This document shows, piece by piece, positions 56,571 through 64,000 of a stretch of DNA of 64,000 nucleotides (positions within the stretch are counted from its first letter, which is position 1; every line of letters starts with the position of its first letter). The notes below the pieces were generated by a model that was not told the origin of the DNA, made no database searches, and worked only from the letters and a program-made list of their open reading frames with translations. Both the position numbers and the translations under genes were made by a program. This DNA is from Comamonas koreensis (GTDB lineage Bacteria; Pseudomonadota; Gammaproteobacteria; Burkholderiales; Burkholderiaceae_C), in the NCBI RefSeq assembly GCF_014076495.1, contig NZ_CP043575.1, positions 5,141,001-5,205,000 on the forward strand. Reading direction: 5' to 3'.

Positions 56571-56597
56571 AAAAAAAGGCGCTTATGAAAAGCGCCT
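56571..56597 (-). terminator. Terminator between aminotransferase and udh
   Basis: 8-bp stem AGGCGCTT/AAGCGCCT, 5-base loop, seven T on the minus strand. It ends only 17 bases before the udh start. Confidence 0.85.
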
Positions 56598-56604
56598 GGG
56601 GTGG

Positions 56605-57816
56605 TCAGCCTTGAGCCAGGCCGTCGATGGCAGAACGCATGTTCTTCAGGGCCTTCACCACCAGCGCAGGGTCGGTGGCGAACGACAGGCGGATATAAGG
56701 CGACATGCCAAAGGCCGCGCCCGGCACGGTGGCCACATTGGCCGCCTTGAGCAGAAAGCTCGAGACGGCAGCATCGCTGTCCAGCACCTGGCCTTCGGCC
56801 GTGCGGCGGCCGATCAGGCTTTGGCAACCGAGGAACAGGTAGAAGGCGCCATCGGGCACCGACGACAGGGTCAGCTCAGGCACGATGGCCAGCTCGCGGC
56901 GAATGGTCTCGAGCCGGTCCACAAAGGTCTGGCGCGCCTGGCGCACGCAGTCCTGGTCGCCCAGCAAAGCCGCTTGCGCAGCGGCCTGCGCCACCGATGT
57001 GGCACTGGTGCAGCTTTGCGATTCGAGCTTGTTCATGCCGCCGATCAGCTTCTCGGGGCCTGCCGCATAGCCAATGCGCCAGCCGGTCATCGCGTAGGAC
57101 TTGGAGACGCCGTTGATGATCAGCATGCGGTCCTTCAGATAAGGACAGGCCTGGGCGAACGAGACAAAGGGCACACCGGTCAGGATGATGTGCTCGTAGA
57201 TTTCATCGGACATGACCAGCACATCGGGGAAGTCCTTGAGCACCTCGCCCAGCGCCTGCAGCTCGGCGCGGCTGTAGACCGCGCCGGTGGGGTTGCCGGG
57301 ACTGTTGATGATCAGCCAGCGGGTCTTGGCCGTGATGCTCTGGCGCAGCGCGTCGGGCGTGAGCTTGAAGCCCACCGCTTCTGCGCAAGGCACATAGACC
57401 GGCACGCCGCCATGCAAGGCCACGATGTCGCCATAGGACACCCAGCAAGGGGTGGGCACCACGACTTCGTCGCCGCTCTCCAAGGTCGCCATGAAGGCAT
57501 TGAAGATCAGCTGCTTGGCGCCGACACCGGTGGTGATCTCGGCCACCGTGTAGTCGAGTTCGTTGTCCTGTTTGAACTTCTGCGCAATCGCCTTGCGCAG
57601 GCTCTCGGTGCCGGCCGGCACCGTGTACTTGGTGGCACCGGCCTTGGCCGCGGCCATCGCCGCATCAATGATGTGCTCGGGCGTATTGAAATCGGGCTCA
57701 CCAATGCTCAGGTCGATGACATCGATGCCTTCGGACTTCATCTTCTTGGCCAGCGAGGAAATCGCCATGCTCGGCGACGAAGGCAGGCCCTCGACTTTTT
57801 GACTTAGCTTCAACAT
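56605..57816 (-). CDS. Class I pyridoxal-phosphate aminotransferase (aspartate-type)
   Basis: 403 residues. NSPGNPTGAVYSR and SKSYAMTGWRIGY (PLP lysine) place it in the fold-type I aspartate aminotransferase subgroup. 24 bases after a glutamate/aspartate-binding protein gene, which suggests joint amino-acid use. Its own terminator follows. Confidence 0.9.
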   Translation of the reverse strand: MLKLSQKVEGLPSSPSMAISSLAKKMKSEGIDVIDLSIGEPDFNTPEHIIDAAMAAAKAGATKYTVPAGTESLRKAIAQKFKQDNELDYTVAEITTGVGAKQLIFNAFMATLESGDEVVVPTPCWVSYGDIVALHGGVPVYVPCAEAVGFKLTPDALRQSITAKTRWLIINSPGNPTGAVYSRAELQALGEVLKDFPDVLVMSDEIYEHIILTGVPFVSFAQACPYLKDRMLIINGVSKSYAMTGWRIGYAAGPEKLIGGMNKLESQSCTSATSVAQAAAQAALLGDQDCVRQARQTFVDRLETIRRELAIVPELTLSSVPDGAFYLFLGCQSLIGRRTAEGQVLDSDAAVSSFLLKAANVATVPGAAFGMSPYIRLSFATDPALVVKALKNMRSAIDGLAQG

Positions 57817-57840
57817 AAATTCGCAATCGCTCGGTTTCTC

Positions 57841-58734
57841 TTAGATGCCCTTGTCATTGGGGTTGGCGTAGAGCGCCTTGGTCGAATCGCTGAGCGGGAA
57901 GTTGATGTTCACGTTGCGCGGAGGGATCGTGGTCATGAACCACTTCTGGTAGAGCGCTTCCATCTCGCCGGACTTGATCATCGCGTAGACGGTGTCATCG
58001 ACCAGCTTCTTGAACGTCGGGTCATCCTTGCGCAGCATCACGCCATAGGGCTCGGTGCGCAGCGGCTCGTTGAGGATCACATACTGGTCGCGCTGGGGCG
58101 AGGTGGCGATAAAGCTGGCCAGTTGCACGTCATCGAGCACAAAGGCGTCGGCCTTGCCCGATTCGAACATCACAAAGGCTTCGGACGGGTCCTTGCCATA
58201 GACCTCGTTGAACTTCACGTTCTGGGCCTTTTTGTAGGCGCGCAGCAGCTGGATCGAGGTGGTGCCGGTCACGGTGGCCACATTGCGGTTTTGCAGATCG
58301 GCAATACCTTTGACTGGCGAGTCCTTGCGCACGGCCAGGGTCACATTGGCCGAGAAGTAGCTCGGCGAGAAGGAGACTTGCTCCTGGCGCGCAAGGGTGT
58401 TGGTCACCGGTGTGCAGTCCAGATCGACGGTGCCGTTCTGCACCAGCGGGATGCGGCTGGTGGGCGTGGTGATCAGGTACTTGATTTCCATCTTCTGCAA
58501 GCCCGCCGCCTTTTGCGCCGCCTCTGCTACCTTCAGGCAGATGTCATTGATCAAGCCGATAGGGTCCGCATTGCCGTTGACCTTGTAGCTGAAGGGCACG
58601 GACATGTCGCGCGCACCGATGGTGATTGCGCCGTTCTGCTTGATCTTCTCCAGCGTGGAGGTCTGCGCTTGCGCCAGGGAAGCAGCCAGCAGAGTGACGG
58701 CACATACGGTGGTTTTGGAGAAAAGCTTGAGCAT
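57841..58734 (-). CDS. Glutamate/aspartate-type ABC amino-acid binding protein (GltI-like)
   Basis: 297 residues. Signal ends LAQAQ. Family-3 solute-binding fold with TPTSRIPLVQNGTVDL and QEQVSFSPSYF. Delivers acidic amino acids to an ABC permease, but no gltJKL genes are adjacent. Co-oriented with the aminotransferase. Divergent from the GntR gene across the repeat array. Confidence 0.88.
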   Translation of the reverse strand: MLKLFSKTTVCAVTLLAASLAQAQTSTLEKIKQNGAITIGARDMSVPFSYKVNGNADPIGLINDICLKVAEAAQKAAGLQKMEIKYLITTPTSRIPLVQNGTVDLDCTPVTNTLARQEQVSFSPSYFSANVTLAVRKDSPVKGIADLQNRNVATVTGTTSIQLLRAYKKAQNVKFNEVYGKDPSEAFVMFESGKADAFVLDDVQLASFIATSPQRDQYVILNEPLRTEPYGVMLRKDDPTFKKLVDDTVYAMIKSGEMEALYQKWFMTTIPPRNVNINFPLSDSTKALYANPNDKGI

Positions 58735-58771
58735 GATTGGAAAGTAGGTTACAACAAGGCATCAGTCATGT

Positions 58772-58786
58772 GTTGTCTGACGACAG
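58772..58786. promoter_or_regulatory. Candidate GntR operator, gltI side
   Basis: GTTGTCTGACGACAG contains a TGTC/GACA inverted repeat and shares GTTGTxTGAxGxC with a site on the promoter at 60205. FadR-type regulators often bind such sequences. Confidence 0.4.
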
Positions 58787-58807
58787 GTGTGAATTATGAT
58801 CACAGCT

Positions 58808-58939
58808 ATGCTCAAAAGCCCCTCGGAATTACCCGCATCCTCGTCAATGGCATCAGGCCAGGATGCCACTTTGCACGGTTGCCACACCCCGCAAGGCAGC
58901 TGCTTGGCCCACCTTCAGCCGGATCACAGCTATGCTTAA
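58808..58939 (+). CDS. Upstream ORF 1 (repeat unit 1)
   Basis: 43 codons beginning MLKSPSELPAS and ending SYA. Its TAA lies inside ATGCTTAA of unit 2, eight bases of overlap. Translation is not demonstrated. Confidence 0.35.
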   Translation: MLKSPSELPASSSMASGQDATLHGCHTPQGSCLAHLQPDHSYA

Positions 58940-59063
58940 AAGCCCCTCGGAATTACCCGCATCCCCGTCGATGGCATCGGCCAGCGCTGCCACTTTGTAC
59001 GGTTGCCGCGCCGCAAAAGCCAACGGCCAGGCCCACGTTCTGCCGGATCACAGCCATGCTTAA
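58932..59063 (+). CDS. Upstream ORF 2 (repeat unit 2)
   Basis: 43 codons, MLKSPSELPASPSMASAS start, stopping within the start of unit 3 by the same eight-base overlap. Confidence 0.35.
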   Translation: MLKSPSELPASPSMASASAATLYGCRAAKANGQAHVLPDHSHA

Positions 59064-59187
59064 AAGCCCCTCGGAATTACCCGCTTCCCCGTCAATGGCA
59101 TCGGCCAGCGCTGCCACTTTGTGCGGTAGCCGTGCCGCAAAAGCCAACGGCCAGGCCCACGTTCTGCCGGATCACAGCCATGCTTAA
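59056..59187 (+). CDS. Upstream ORF 3 (repeat unit 3)
   Basis: 43 codons, stopping eight bases inside the GntR gene. It would deliver ribosomes to the real start codon. Confidence 0.35.
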   Translation: MLKSPSELPASPSMASASAATLCGSRAAKANGQAHVLPDHSHA

Positions 59188-60001
59188 AAGCCCCTTGGAA
59201 CTCGCTACAACCCCATCGATGGCCATAGACTCCGCCGCCAGTCTGCGCGGCAGCCGTGCCGCCAAGGGCAGCCGCAGCCTGGCCAATCTGTTGTCGGAAG
59301 AATTTGAAAACAAGATCCGCCAGGGGCTGTTGCAAGAGGGCGACAAGCTGCCCACAGAAACCGAACTGGTGCGCAGCTATGACGTCAGCCGCACAGTGGT
59401 GCGCGAGGCGTTGTCCAAATTGCAGGCCTCGGGTTTGGTGGAGACCAAGCACGGCATCGGCACCTTTGTGCTGCCCGCGCGCAGCACGCCGGGCATGGTG
59501 CTCAGCGCCCACGAGCTGAGTGAATCGGTCGATGTGCTCGCGGTGCTGGAGCTGCGCATCAGCCTGGAGACCGAGGCGGCGGGACTGGCTGCGACCCGGC
59601 GCCAGGAGCCGCATCTGCGCGCGATGCGCACTGCGCTGCAGGCCTTTGAGCAGAACTTTGCACTGGGCCGCGAGACCGTGAGCCATGACCTGGACTTTCA
59701 CCTGAGCATCGCCAAGGCCACCGGCAACCGCTATTTCCAGGAGATCCTGCAGCACTTTGGCTCGATGCTGATTCCGCGCAACCGGATTGCCTCGATCCAC
59801 ATCCCCACGCGCGACCCGGACTACCTCAAGCGCGTCAACCGCGAGCATGAAGAGATCTTCTCCGCGATCGAGCGCCAGGATGCGGACTCGGCCCGCGCTG
59901 CGATGCGCATCCACCTGACCAACTCGCGCGAACGCCTGCGCCTGGCACAGCGCCTGGCCCAGGAGCAGCAAGCAACCGGCGCACCAGGCAGCGAGCGCTA
60001 A
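59180..60001 (+). CDS. GntR-family (FadR subfamily) regulator
   Basis: 273 residues from ATG 59180. An N-terminal ~35-residue extension (MLKSPLELATTPSMA) precedes the winged helix (LPTETELVRSYDVSRTVVREALSKL) and an all-helical FCD effector domain with metal-ligand His (DLDFHLSIAKATGN, EHEEIFSAIE). It heads the KdgD operon, so it probably represses it and responds to an aldarate intermediate. The start lies within the repeat array. Confidence 0.88.
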   Translation: MLKSPLELATTPSMAIDSAASLRGSRAAKGSRSLANLLSEEFENKIRQGLLQEGDKLPTETELVRSYDVSRTVVREALSKLQASGLVETKHGIGTFVLPARSTPGMVLSAHELSESVDVLAVLELRISLETEAAGLAATRRQEPHLRAMRTALQAFEQNFALGRETVSHDLDFHLSIAKATGNRYFQEILQHFGSMLIPRNRIASIHIPTRDPDYLKRVNREHEEIFSAIERQDADSARAAMRIHLTNSRERLRLAQRLAQEQQATGAPGSER

Positions 60002-60185
60002 GCCGCGCAGCAGCCCGGCACGGGGCTGCTGCCTTCACGCCCCGGGTCGCGCCACCGCTGCGCCCGCCACACCTATCCGTTGGCGCAGCGCCCGGCCCGC
60101 CCCAGCGCCAGCCCACGGCGGCGCCAGGCGGCATGACCGGCCCAGCCGCCCACCCACACAAGCGTTTCCCCTAGTCAACCAAAGC

Positions 60186-60219
60186 TTGGCGATCTGCGTT
60201 TTGAGTTGTATGATGTCTT
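60186..60219 (+). promoter_or_regulatory. Promoter of the Bug-kdgD operon with overlapping operator
   Basis: TTGGCG (60186-60191), a 17-base spacer and TATGAT (60209-60214) form a good sigma-70 promoter. The GntR-like word GTTGTATGATGTCTT (60205-60219) covers the -10, consistent with repression. Confidence 0.6.
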
Positions 60220-60244
60220 ATATCTAAAAAGGAGACAAAGACCT

Positions 60245-61222
60245 ATGCATCGCCGTTCGCACCTGATCTATTCAGCGCTGGCCCTGGCCGCCGGTAGCTT
60301 GTTATCGACTCCGCTGTTGGCGGCCGATGCATGGCCCAGCAAGCCGATCCGGCTGATTGTTCCCTACCCGCCCGGCGGCAGTTCGGACATCATTGCGCGC
60401 TCGATCGGCCAGCTGATCTCGCAAGAGCTCAAGCAGACGGTAGTGATCGACAACAAGCCCGGAGCGAACGGCAACCTGGGCGCCGAGTTTGTCACCCGCG
60501 CCCAGCCCGATGGCTACACCTGGCTGCTGTGCGACCTCGGAGCGCTCGCGATCTCCCCGTCCATCTACACCAAGCTGAGCTTTGACCCCAGCAAGGACCT
60601 GCGTGGCGCCGCCATGCTGGCCTACTCGCCGCACATGCTGGTGGTGCACCCGTCGGTGCAAGCCAACAACCTGCAGGAGCTGGTGGCCCTGTCCAAGAAG
60701 CAGGACCTGAACTTTGCCGTCACGGCCACCGGCAGCGCGCCGCATCTGGCCGGTGTCGAGCTGGCCCGGCTGACGGGCGCCAAATGGGTCTATGTGCCCT
60801 ACAAGGGCGGCGTGCAATCGGTGCAGGACACGGTGGCTGGCCAGACCCAGGTGCTGATGAACGGCATGCTGGCCACCTACCCCCATGTGCAAAGCGGCAA
60901 GTTAAAGCTGCTGGGTATCTCCAAGAACACCCGCATGCCGCTGATCGCCGATGTGCCGACCCTGGCCGAGCAAGGCGCAGCCGGCTTTGCCTCGGGCACC
61001 TGGCAAGGCGTGGTACTGCCGGCCAAAACGCCAGAAGCGGTGATCCAGAAGGTGAACCAGGCGCTGCTGACTGCCATCCGCTCGCCCGAGGTGCGCTCGC
61101 GCCTGACCGGCCAGGGCGCCGAGGTGGTCACGATGACGCCGGCCGAGACTGACCAATTTTTCAAGGCCGAACGCCAGCGCTGGCGCACGGTCGTTCAAAC
61201 CGCCAATCTGCAGCTCGATTGA
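60245..61222 (+). CDS. Bug/TctC-family receptor, KdgD operon
   Basis: 325 residues from ATG 60245; AAGGAG lies about 11 bases upstream. Signal ends PLLAAD, then WPSKPIRLIVPYPPGGSSD and VIDNKPGANGNLGAE. Likely receptor for an aldarate or uronate in the operon regulated by the GntR protein. Confidence 0.9.
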   Translation: MHRRSHLIYSALALAAGSLLSTPLLAADAWPSKPIRLIVPYPPGGSSDIIARSIGQLISQELKQTVVIDNKPGANGNLGAEFVTRAQPDGYTWLLCDLGALAISPSIYTKLSFDPSKDLRGAAMLAYSPHMLVVHPSVQANNLQELVALSKKQDLNFAVTATGSAPHLAGVELARLTGAKWVYVPYKGGVQSVQDTVAGQTQVLMNGMLATYPHVQSGKLKLLGISKNTRMPLIADVPTLAEQGAAGFASGTWQGVVLPAKTPEAVIQKVNQALLTAIRSPEVRSRLTGQGAEVVTMTPAETDQFFKAERQRWRTVVQTANLQLD

Positions 61223-61274
61223 GCCGCCCGGATTTGGCACTGTCGATTCCCTCTCTTTTCTTTGAAAGTTTGAT

Positions 61275-62192
61275 ATGAGCACCATGAGCCCCCAGGATGT
61301 GAAGAACGTGATGAGTTCCGGACTGCTGTCCTTCCCCATTACCGACTTTGATGCACAAGGCAACTTCAATGCCAAGGGCTATGCCGAGCGCCTGGAATGG
61401 CTGGCCCCGTTTGGCGCCAGCGCGCTGTTCGCCGCTGGCGGCACCGGTGAGTTCTTCTCGCTGACCGCCGAAGAGTACCCTGCGATCATCAAGACCGCCG
61501 TGGACACCTGCAAGGGCAAGGTGCCGATCATCGCCGGTGCAGGCGGCCCGACCCGCTTTGCGATCCAGTGCGCACAGGCTGCGGAAGCCGCTGGCGCCCA
61601 CGGCATCCTGCTGATGCCCCACTACATGACCGAAGCCAGCCAGGAAGGCCTGGCCGCGCACGTCGAAGCCGTCTGCAAGAGCGTGAAGTTCGGCGTCATC
61701 ATCTACAACCGTGGCGTGAGCCGTTTCACCCCCGAGACCGTGGCCAAGCTCTGCGAGCGCAACCCCAACCTGGTCGGCTTCAAGGACGGCGTGGGCGACA
61801 TCGAAGCCATGTCGGCCATGTACCTGACGATGGGCGACCGCCTGGCCTACCTGGGTGGCCTGCCAACCGCCGAAGTCTATGCCGCCGCCTACAAGGCACT
61901 GGGCACGCCCGTGTACTCTTCTGCCGTGTTCAACTTCATCCCCAAGACCGCCATCCGCTTCTACGAAGCCGTGCGCACCGATGACCACGCCACCCAGCAC
62001 CAGCTGCTCAAGGACTTCTTCATGCCCTACCTGAAGATCCGCAACCGCAGCGCTGGCTACGCCGTGTCCATCATCAAGGCCGGTGCCAAGCTGGTGGGCC
62101 ACGATGCCGGTCCGGTGCGCGCGCCTTTGGCTGACCTCAAGCCCGAGGAAGTCGATATGCTGGCAGCACTGATCAAGAAGGTCGAAGCCTGA
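61275..62192 (+). CDS. kdgD: 5-dehydro-4-deoxyglucarate dehydratase
   Basis: 305 residues, DHDPS/NAL fold. Schiff-base lysine in [15 protein letters not shown], Tyr in [10 protein letters not shown], and [14 protein letters not shown] near the start. Dehydrates and decarboxylates the GarD/GudD product to 2-oxoglutarate semialdehyde. Central to the pathway. Confidence 0.95.
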   Translation: MSTMSPQDVKNVMSSGLLSFPITDFDAQGNFNAKGYAERLEWLAPFGASALFAAGGTGEFFSLTAEEYPAIIKTAVDTCKGKVPIIAGAGGPTRFAIQCAQAAEAAGAHGILLMPHYMTEASQEGLAAHVEAVCKSVKFGVIIYNRGVSRFTPETVAKLCERNPNLVGFKDGVGDIEAMSAMYLTMGDRLAYLGGLPTAEVYAAAYKALGTPVYSSAVFNFIPKTAIRFYEAVRTDDHATQHQLLKDFFMPYLKIRNRSAGYAVSIIKAGAKLVGHDAGPVRAPLADLKPEEVDMLAALIKKVEA

Positions 62193-62280
62193 TCTCCGTT
62201 GACCTCCTGGCCCGGTAACCACCTGCAGCACGGTGCTGCGGATGGTGCCGGGCTCTTTCCGTTGAAAGCCCTCTCCACAC

Positions 62281-63267
62281 ATGACTGCCACCCACCGCCC
62301 ACGCGTGCTGCAAATGGGCAAGATGCCGCTGCCCGCGCTTGATGCCGATCTGGCCCAGGAATTCGATACCACCGTGCTGAGCGCACAAGCGGACCCGCAG
62401 CAGTTCCTGGCTGCCCACGGTTCGGAGTTTGCCTACCTGGTCACCTCGGCCAGCATGGGCGCATCGGCCTCGGTGATCCAGGCCTTGCCGGCGCTGCGCG
62501 GCATCAGCAGCTTTGGCGTGGGCTTTGATGCGCTGGACCAGCAGTCCATCCTCGCCCAGTCCGCGCGCGTGGGCTACACCCCCGGCGTGCTGGACGACTG
62601 CGTGGCCGACATGGCCTTTGCACTGCTGCTGGACAGTGCCCGCCGCCTGGCAGCGGCCGACCGCTTTGTGCGCGCGGGCCTGTGGCCCACCGAGCGCTTT
62701 GGCGTCTACACCCGTGCCTCGGGCAAGCGCCTGGGCATTCTGGGCATGGGCCGCATTGGCCGCCAGGTGGCGCGCCGCGCCAGCGGTTTTGACATGGAGG
62801 TGGCCTACCACAACCGCCGCCCAGTCAGCGATTCGCCGCACCGCTACATGGAGTCGCTGCAGGAACTGGCCCAGTGGTGCGATTTTCTGGTCATCACTGC
62901 TGCCGGTGGCGACGACACCCGCCACCTGGTCGATGCCCAGGTGCTGGACGCCCTGGGCCCGCAGGGTTTTGTGATCAATGTGGCGCGCGGCAGCGTGGTC
63001 GATGAAGCGGCCTTGCTGGACGCGCTGCAACACCAGCGCATTGCCGGCGCGGGCCTCGATGTGTTCGAGGACGAACCACGCCCCCTGCCCGGCCTGCTGC
63101 AGCAGGACAACGTAGTGCTGGCACCGCATATCGCCAGCGGCACCCAGGAGACGCGCCGCGCGATGGCCGATCTGGTGCTGGCCAACCTGCGCAGCTTGAT
63201 CGCCAATGGCCAGCCGCTGCAGGAAGTGCCCTGGTCCCAAGCTGCGGCACAGGCCCGTGCTGGTTGA
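62281..63267 (+). CDS. D-2-hydroxyacid dehydrogenase
   Basis: 328 residues. NAD(P) loop LGILGMGRIGRQVARR, catalytic Arg (NVARGSVVDEA), Glu (DVFEDEP) and His (LAPHIASGT). Similar to glyoxylate/hydroxypyruvate reductases. Its role in aldarate degradation is unclear; it may handle a side product such as tartronate semialdehyde-derived acids. Confidence 0.88.
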   Translation: MTATHRPRVLQMGKMPLPALDADLAQEFDTTVLSAQADPQQFLAAHGSEFAYLVTSASMGASASVIQALPALRGISSFGVGFDALDQQSILAQSARVGYTPGVLDDCVADMAFALLLDSARRLAAADRFVRAGLWPTERFGVYTRASGKRLGILGMGRIGRQVARRASGFDMEVAYHNRRPVSDSPHRYMESLQELAQWCDFLVITAAGGDDTRHLVDAQVLDALGPQGFVINVARGSVVDEAALLDALQHQRIAGAGLDVFEDEPRPLPGLLQQDNVVLAPHIASGTQETRRAMADLVLANLRSLIANGQPLQEVPWSQAAAQARAG

Positions 63268-63336
63268 GAACGTTTTTACGACGACCGAACCATCCACCCA
63301 TTTTTTTGAGAACAGGCCCAACCGCCTGGCAAGCTT

Positions 63337-64000
63337 ATGACGACACACAACAACCTGATCAACGGCAGCTGGACACCCGGCAAGACCACCTCGCCCAACA
63401 CCAACCCCAGCGACCTGTCCGACGTGATCGGCCAGTATGCGCAGGGCGATGCCAGCGATGTGGATGCCGCAGTGGCAGCAGCCACGGCGGCCTTCCCGGC
63501 CTGGAGCGTCTCGGGCATCCAGGCGCGCCATGATGCGCTGGACAAGATCGGCAATGAAATCCTGGCGCGCAAGGAAGAGCTGGGCGACCTGCTGGCCCGC
63601 GAAGAAGGCAAGACCCGGCCCGAGGCGATTGGCGAAGTGGCCCGCGCCGGCCAGATCTTCAAGTTCTTTGCCGGTGAATGCCTGCGCCTGGCCGGTGAGA
63701 GCCTGCCGTCGGTGCGCCCCGGCATTGGCGTGGAAATCACGCGCGAGCCCGTCGGTGTCGTCGGCCTGATCACCCCCTGGAACTTCCCCATCGCCATTCC
63801 GGCCTGGAAGATCGCACCGGCGCTGGCCTTTGGCAACTGCGTGGTGATCAAGCCCGCCGATCTGGTGCCCGGCAGCGCCTGGGCGCTGGCCGACATCATC
63901 CACCGCAGCGGCATCCCCGCCGGTGTCTTCAACCTGGTGATGGGCCGGGGCCGCATCATTGGCGATGCGCTGGTGCAGCACCCCGATGTGGCCGCGATCA
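63337..64000 (+). CDS. 2-oxoglutarate semialdehyde dehydrogenase (5' part)
   Basis: First 221 residues, cut by the window end. ALDH superfamily: LITPWNFPIAIPAWKIAPAL and NCVVIKPADLVPGSA are the NAD-binding region. The catalytic Cys lies outside. Position after kdgD supports oxidation of 2-oxoglutarate semialdehyde to 2-oxoglutarate. Confidence 0.88.
   Translation, partial: MTTHNNLINGSWTPGKTTSPNTNPSDLSDVIGQYAQGDASDVDAAVAAATAAFPAWSVSGIQARHDALDKIGNEILARKEELGDLLAREEGKTRPEAIGEVARAGQIFKFFAGECLRLAGESLPSVRPGIGVEITREPVGVVGLITPWNFPIAIPAWKIAPALAFGNCVVIKPADLVPGSAWALADIIHRSGIPAGVFNLVMGRGRIIGDALVQHPDVAAI

Larger units (their letters stand above)
58808..59179 (+). repeat. Three 124-bp tandem direct repeats derived from the GntR gene 5' end
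   Basis: Units at 58808-58931, 58932-59055 and 59056-59179 are exactly 124 bases each. All start ATGCT(T/C)AAAAGCCCC and end in GGATCACAG(C) before the next ATG. Units 2 and 3 are nearly identical; unit 1 is more diverged. The true gene start (from 59180) is a fourth, more diverged copy. The 445-base gap between gltI and the GntR gene is mostly this array. Confidence 0.9.

Noticed and set aside
58808..59179. CRISPR array
   Set aside because: The repeats are contiguous 124-bp units without unique spacers, and no cas genes are present.
60007..60032. Terminator after the GntR gene
   Set aside because: Strong 10-bp stem (GCAGCAGCCC) but the downstream bases CTTCACGCC are not T-rich, so termination is uncertain.

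Overview
The window looks like chromosomal DNA from a high-GC betaproteobacterium, most likely family Comamonadaceae (Comamonas or Delftia type). The reasons are the base composition, four orphan Bug/TctC solute receptors without TctAB partners, lptA-lptB-rpoN order, DsbA/SPOR/ArgS linkage, and many small catabolic operons. The genus is an inference. Most of the sequence is ordinary chromosome; one intact insertion sequence is present. I saw no tRNA, rRNA or CRISPR array.

Layout. 1-6.0 kb: end of an unknown gene, a BUD32-like kinase gene, then dctA divergent from a DctB-like hybrid histidine kinase and its convergent LuxR-type regulator. 6.1-19.7 kb: a CoA-ester catabolic island. It holds a minus-strand operon (acyl-CoA ligase, acyl-CoA dehydrogenase, Bug receptor), a plus-strand operon (thiolase, two SDRs, two crotonases, Bug receptor, second ligase), an AMACR-like CaiB/BaiF gene and an IclR regulator; the substrate is unknown. 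19.9-28 kb: housekeeping genes (ynfA-type, DAHP synthase, gdx behind a guanidine-II riboswitch, rlmL with a coupled PIN gene, TPR protein, lpxO, rpoN). 28-34 kb: lptB, lptA, an IS3-family element, dsbA, SPOR protein, argS. The IS sits at the exact centre of the dsbA terminator hairpin.

34-41.5 kb: DUF2214 protein, LysR regulator, a two-component pair, two tandem Roadblock/LC7-like genes and glcB. 41.6-46.9 kb: an AT-rich leader followed by a probable operon that I regard as the most promising uncharacterised system. Four small secreted proteins share one short repeat motif, and they are encoded with a CsgG-like lipoprotein carrying peptidoglycan-binding and DUF4384-like regions and with a Sel1-repeat lipoprotein. 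It resembles a fibre or amyloid secretion system.

46.9-64 kb: a ChaN-like lipoprotein, then a nearly complete oxidative uronate/aldarate pathway. Uronate dehydrogenase, lactonase, a TRAP transporter, glucarate dehydratase, a Bug receptor and galactarate dehydratase lie on the minus strand. KdgD and an aldehyde dehydrogenase (cut by the window end) lie on the plus strand with a GntR regulator, leading to 2-oxoglutarate. The GntR gene is preceded by three 124-bp tandem copies of its own 5' end, which form a chain of overlapping upstream ORFs. An amino-acid binding protein and an aminotransferase gene sit between the two halves.
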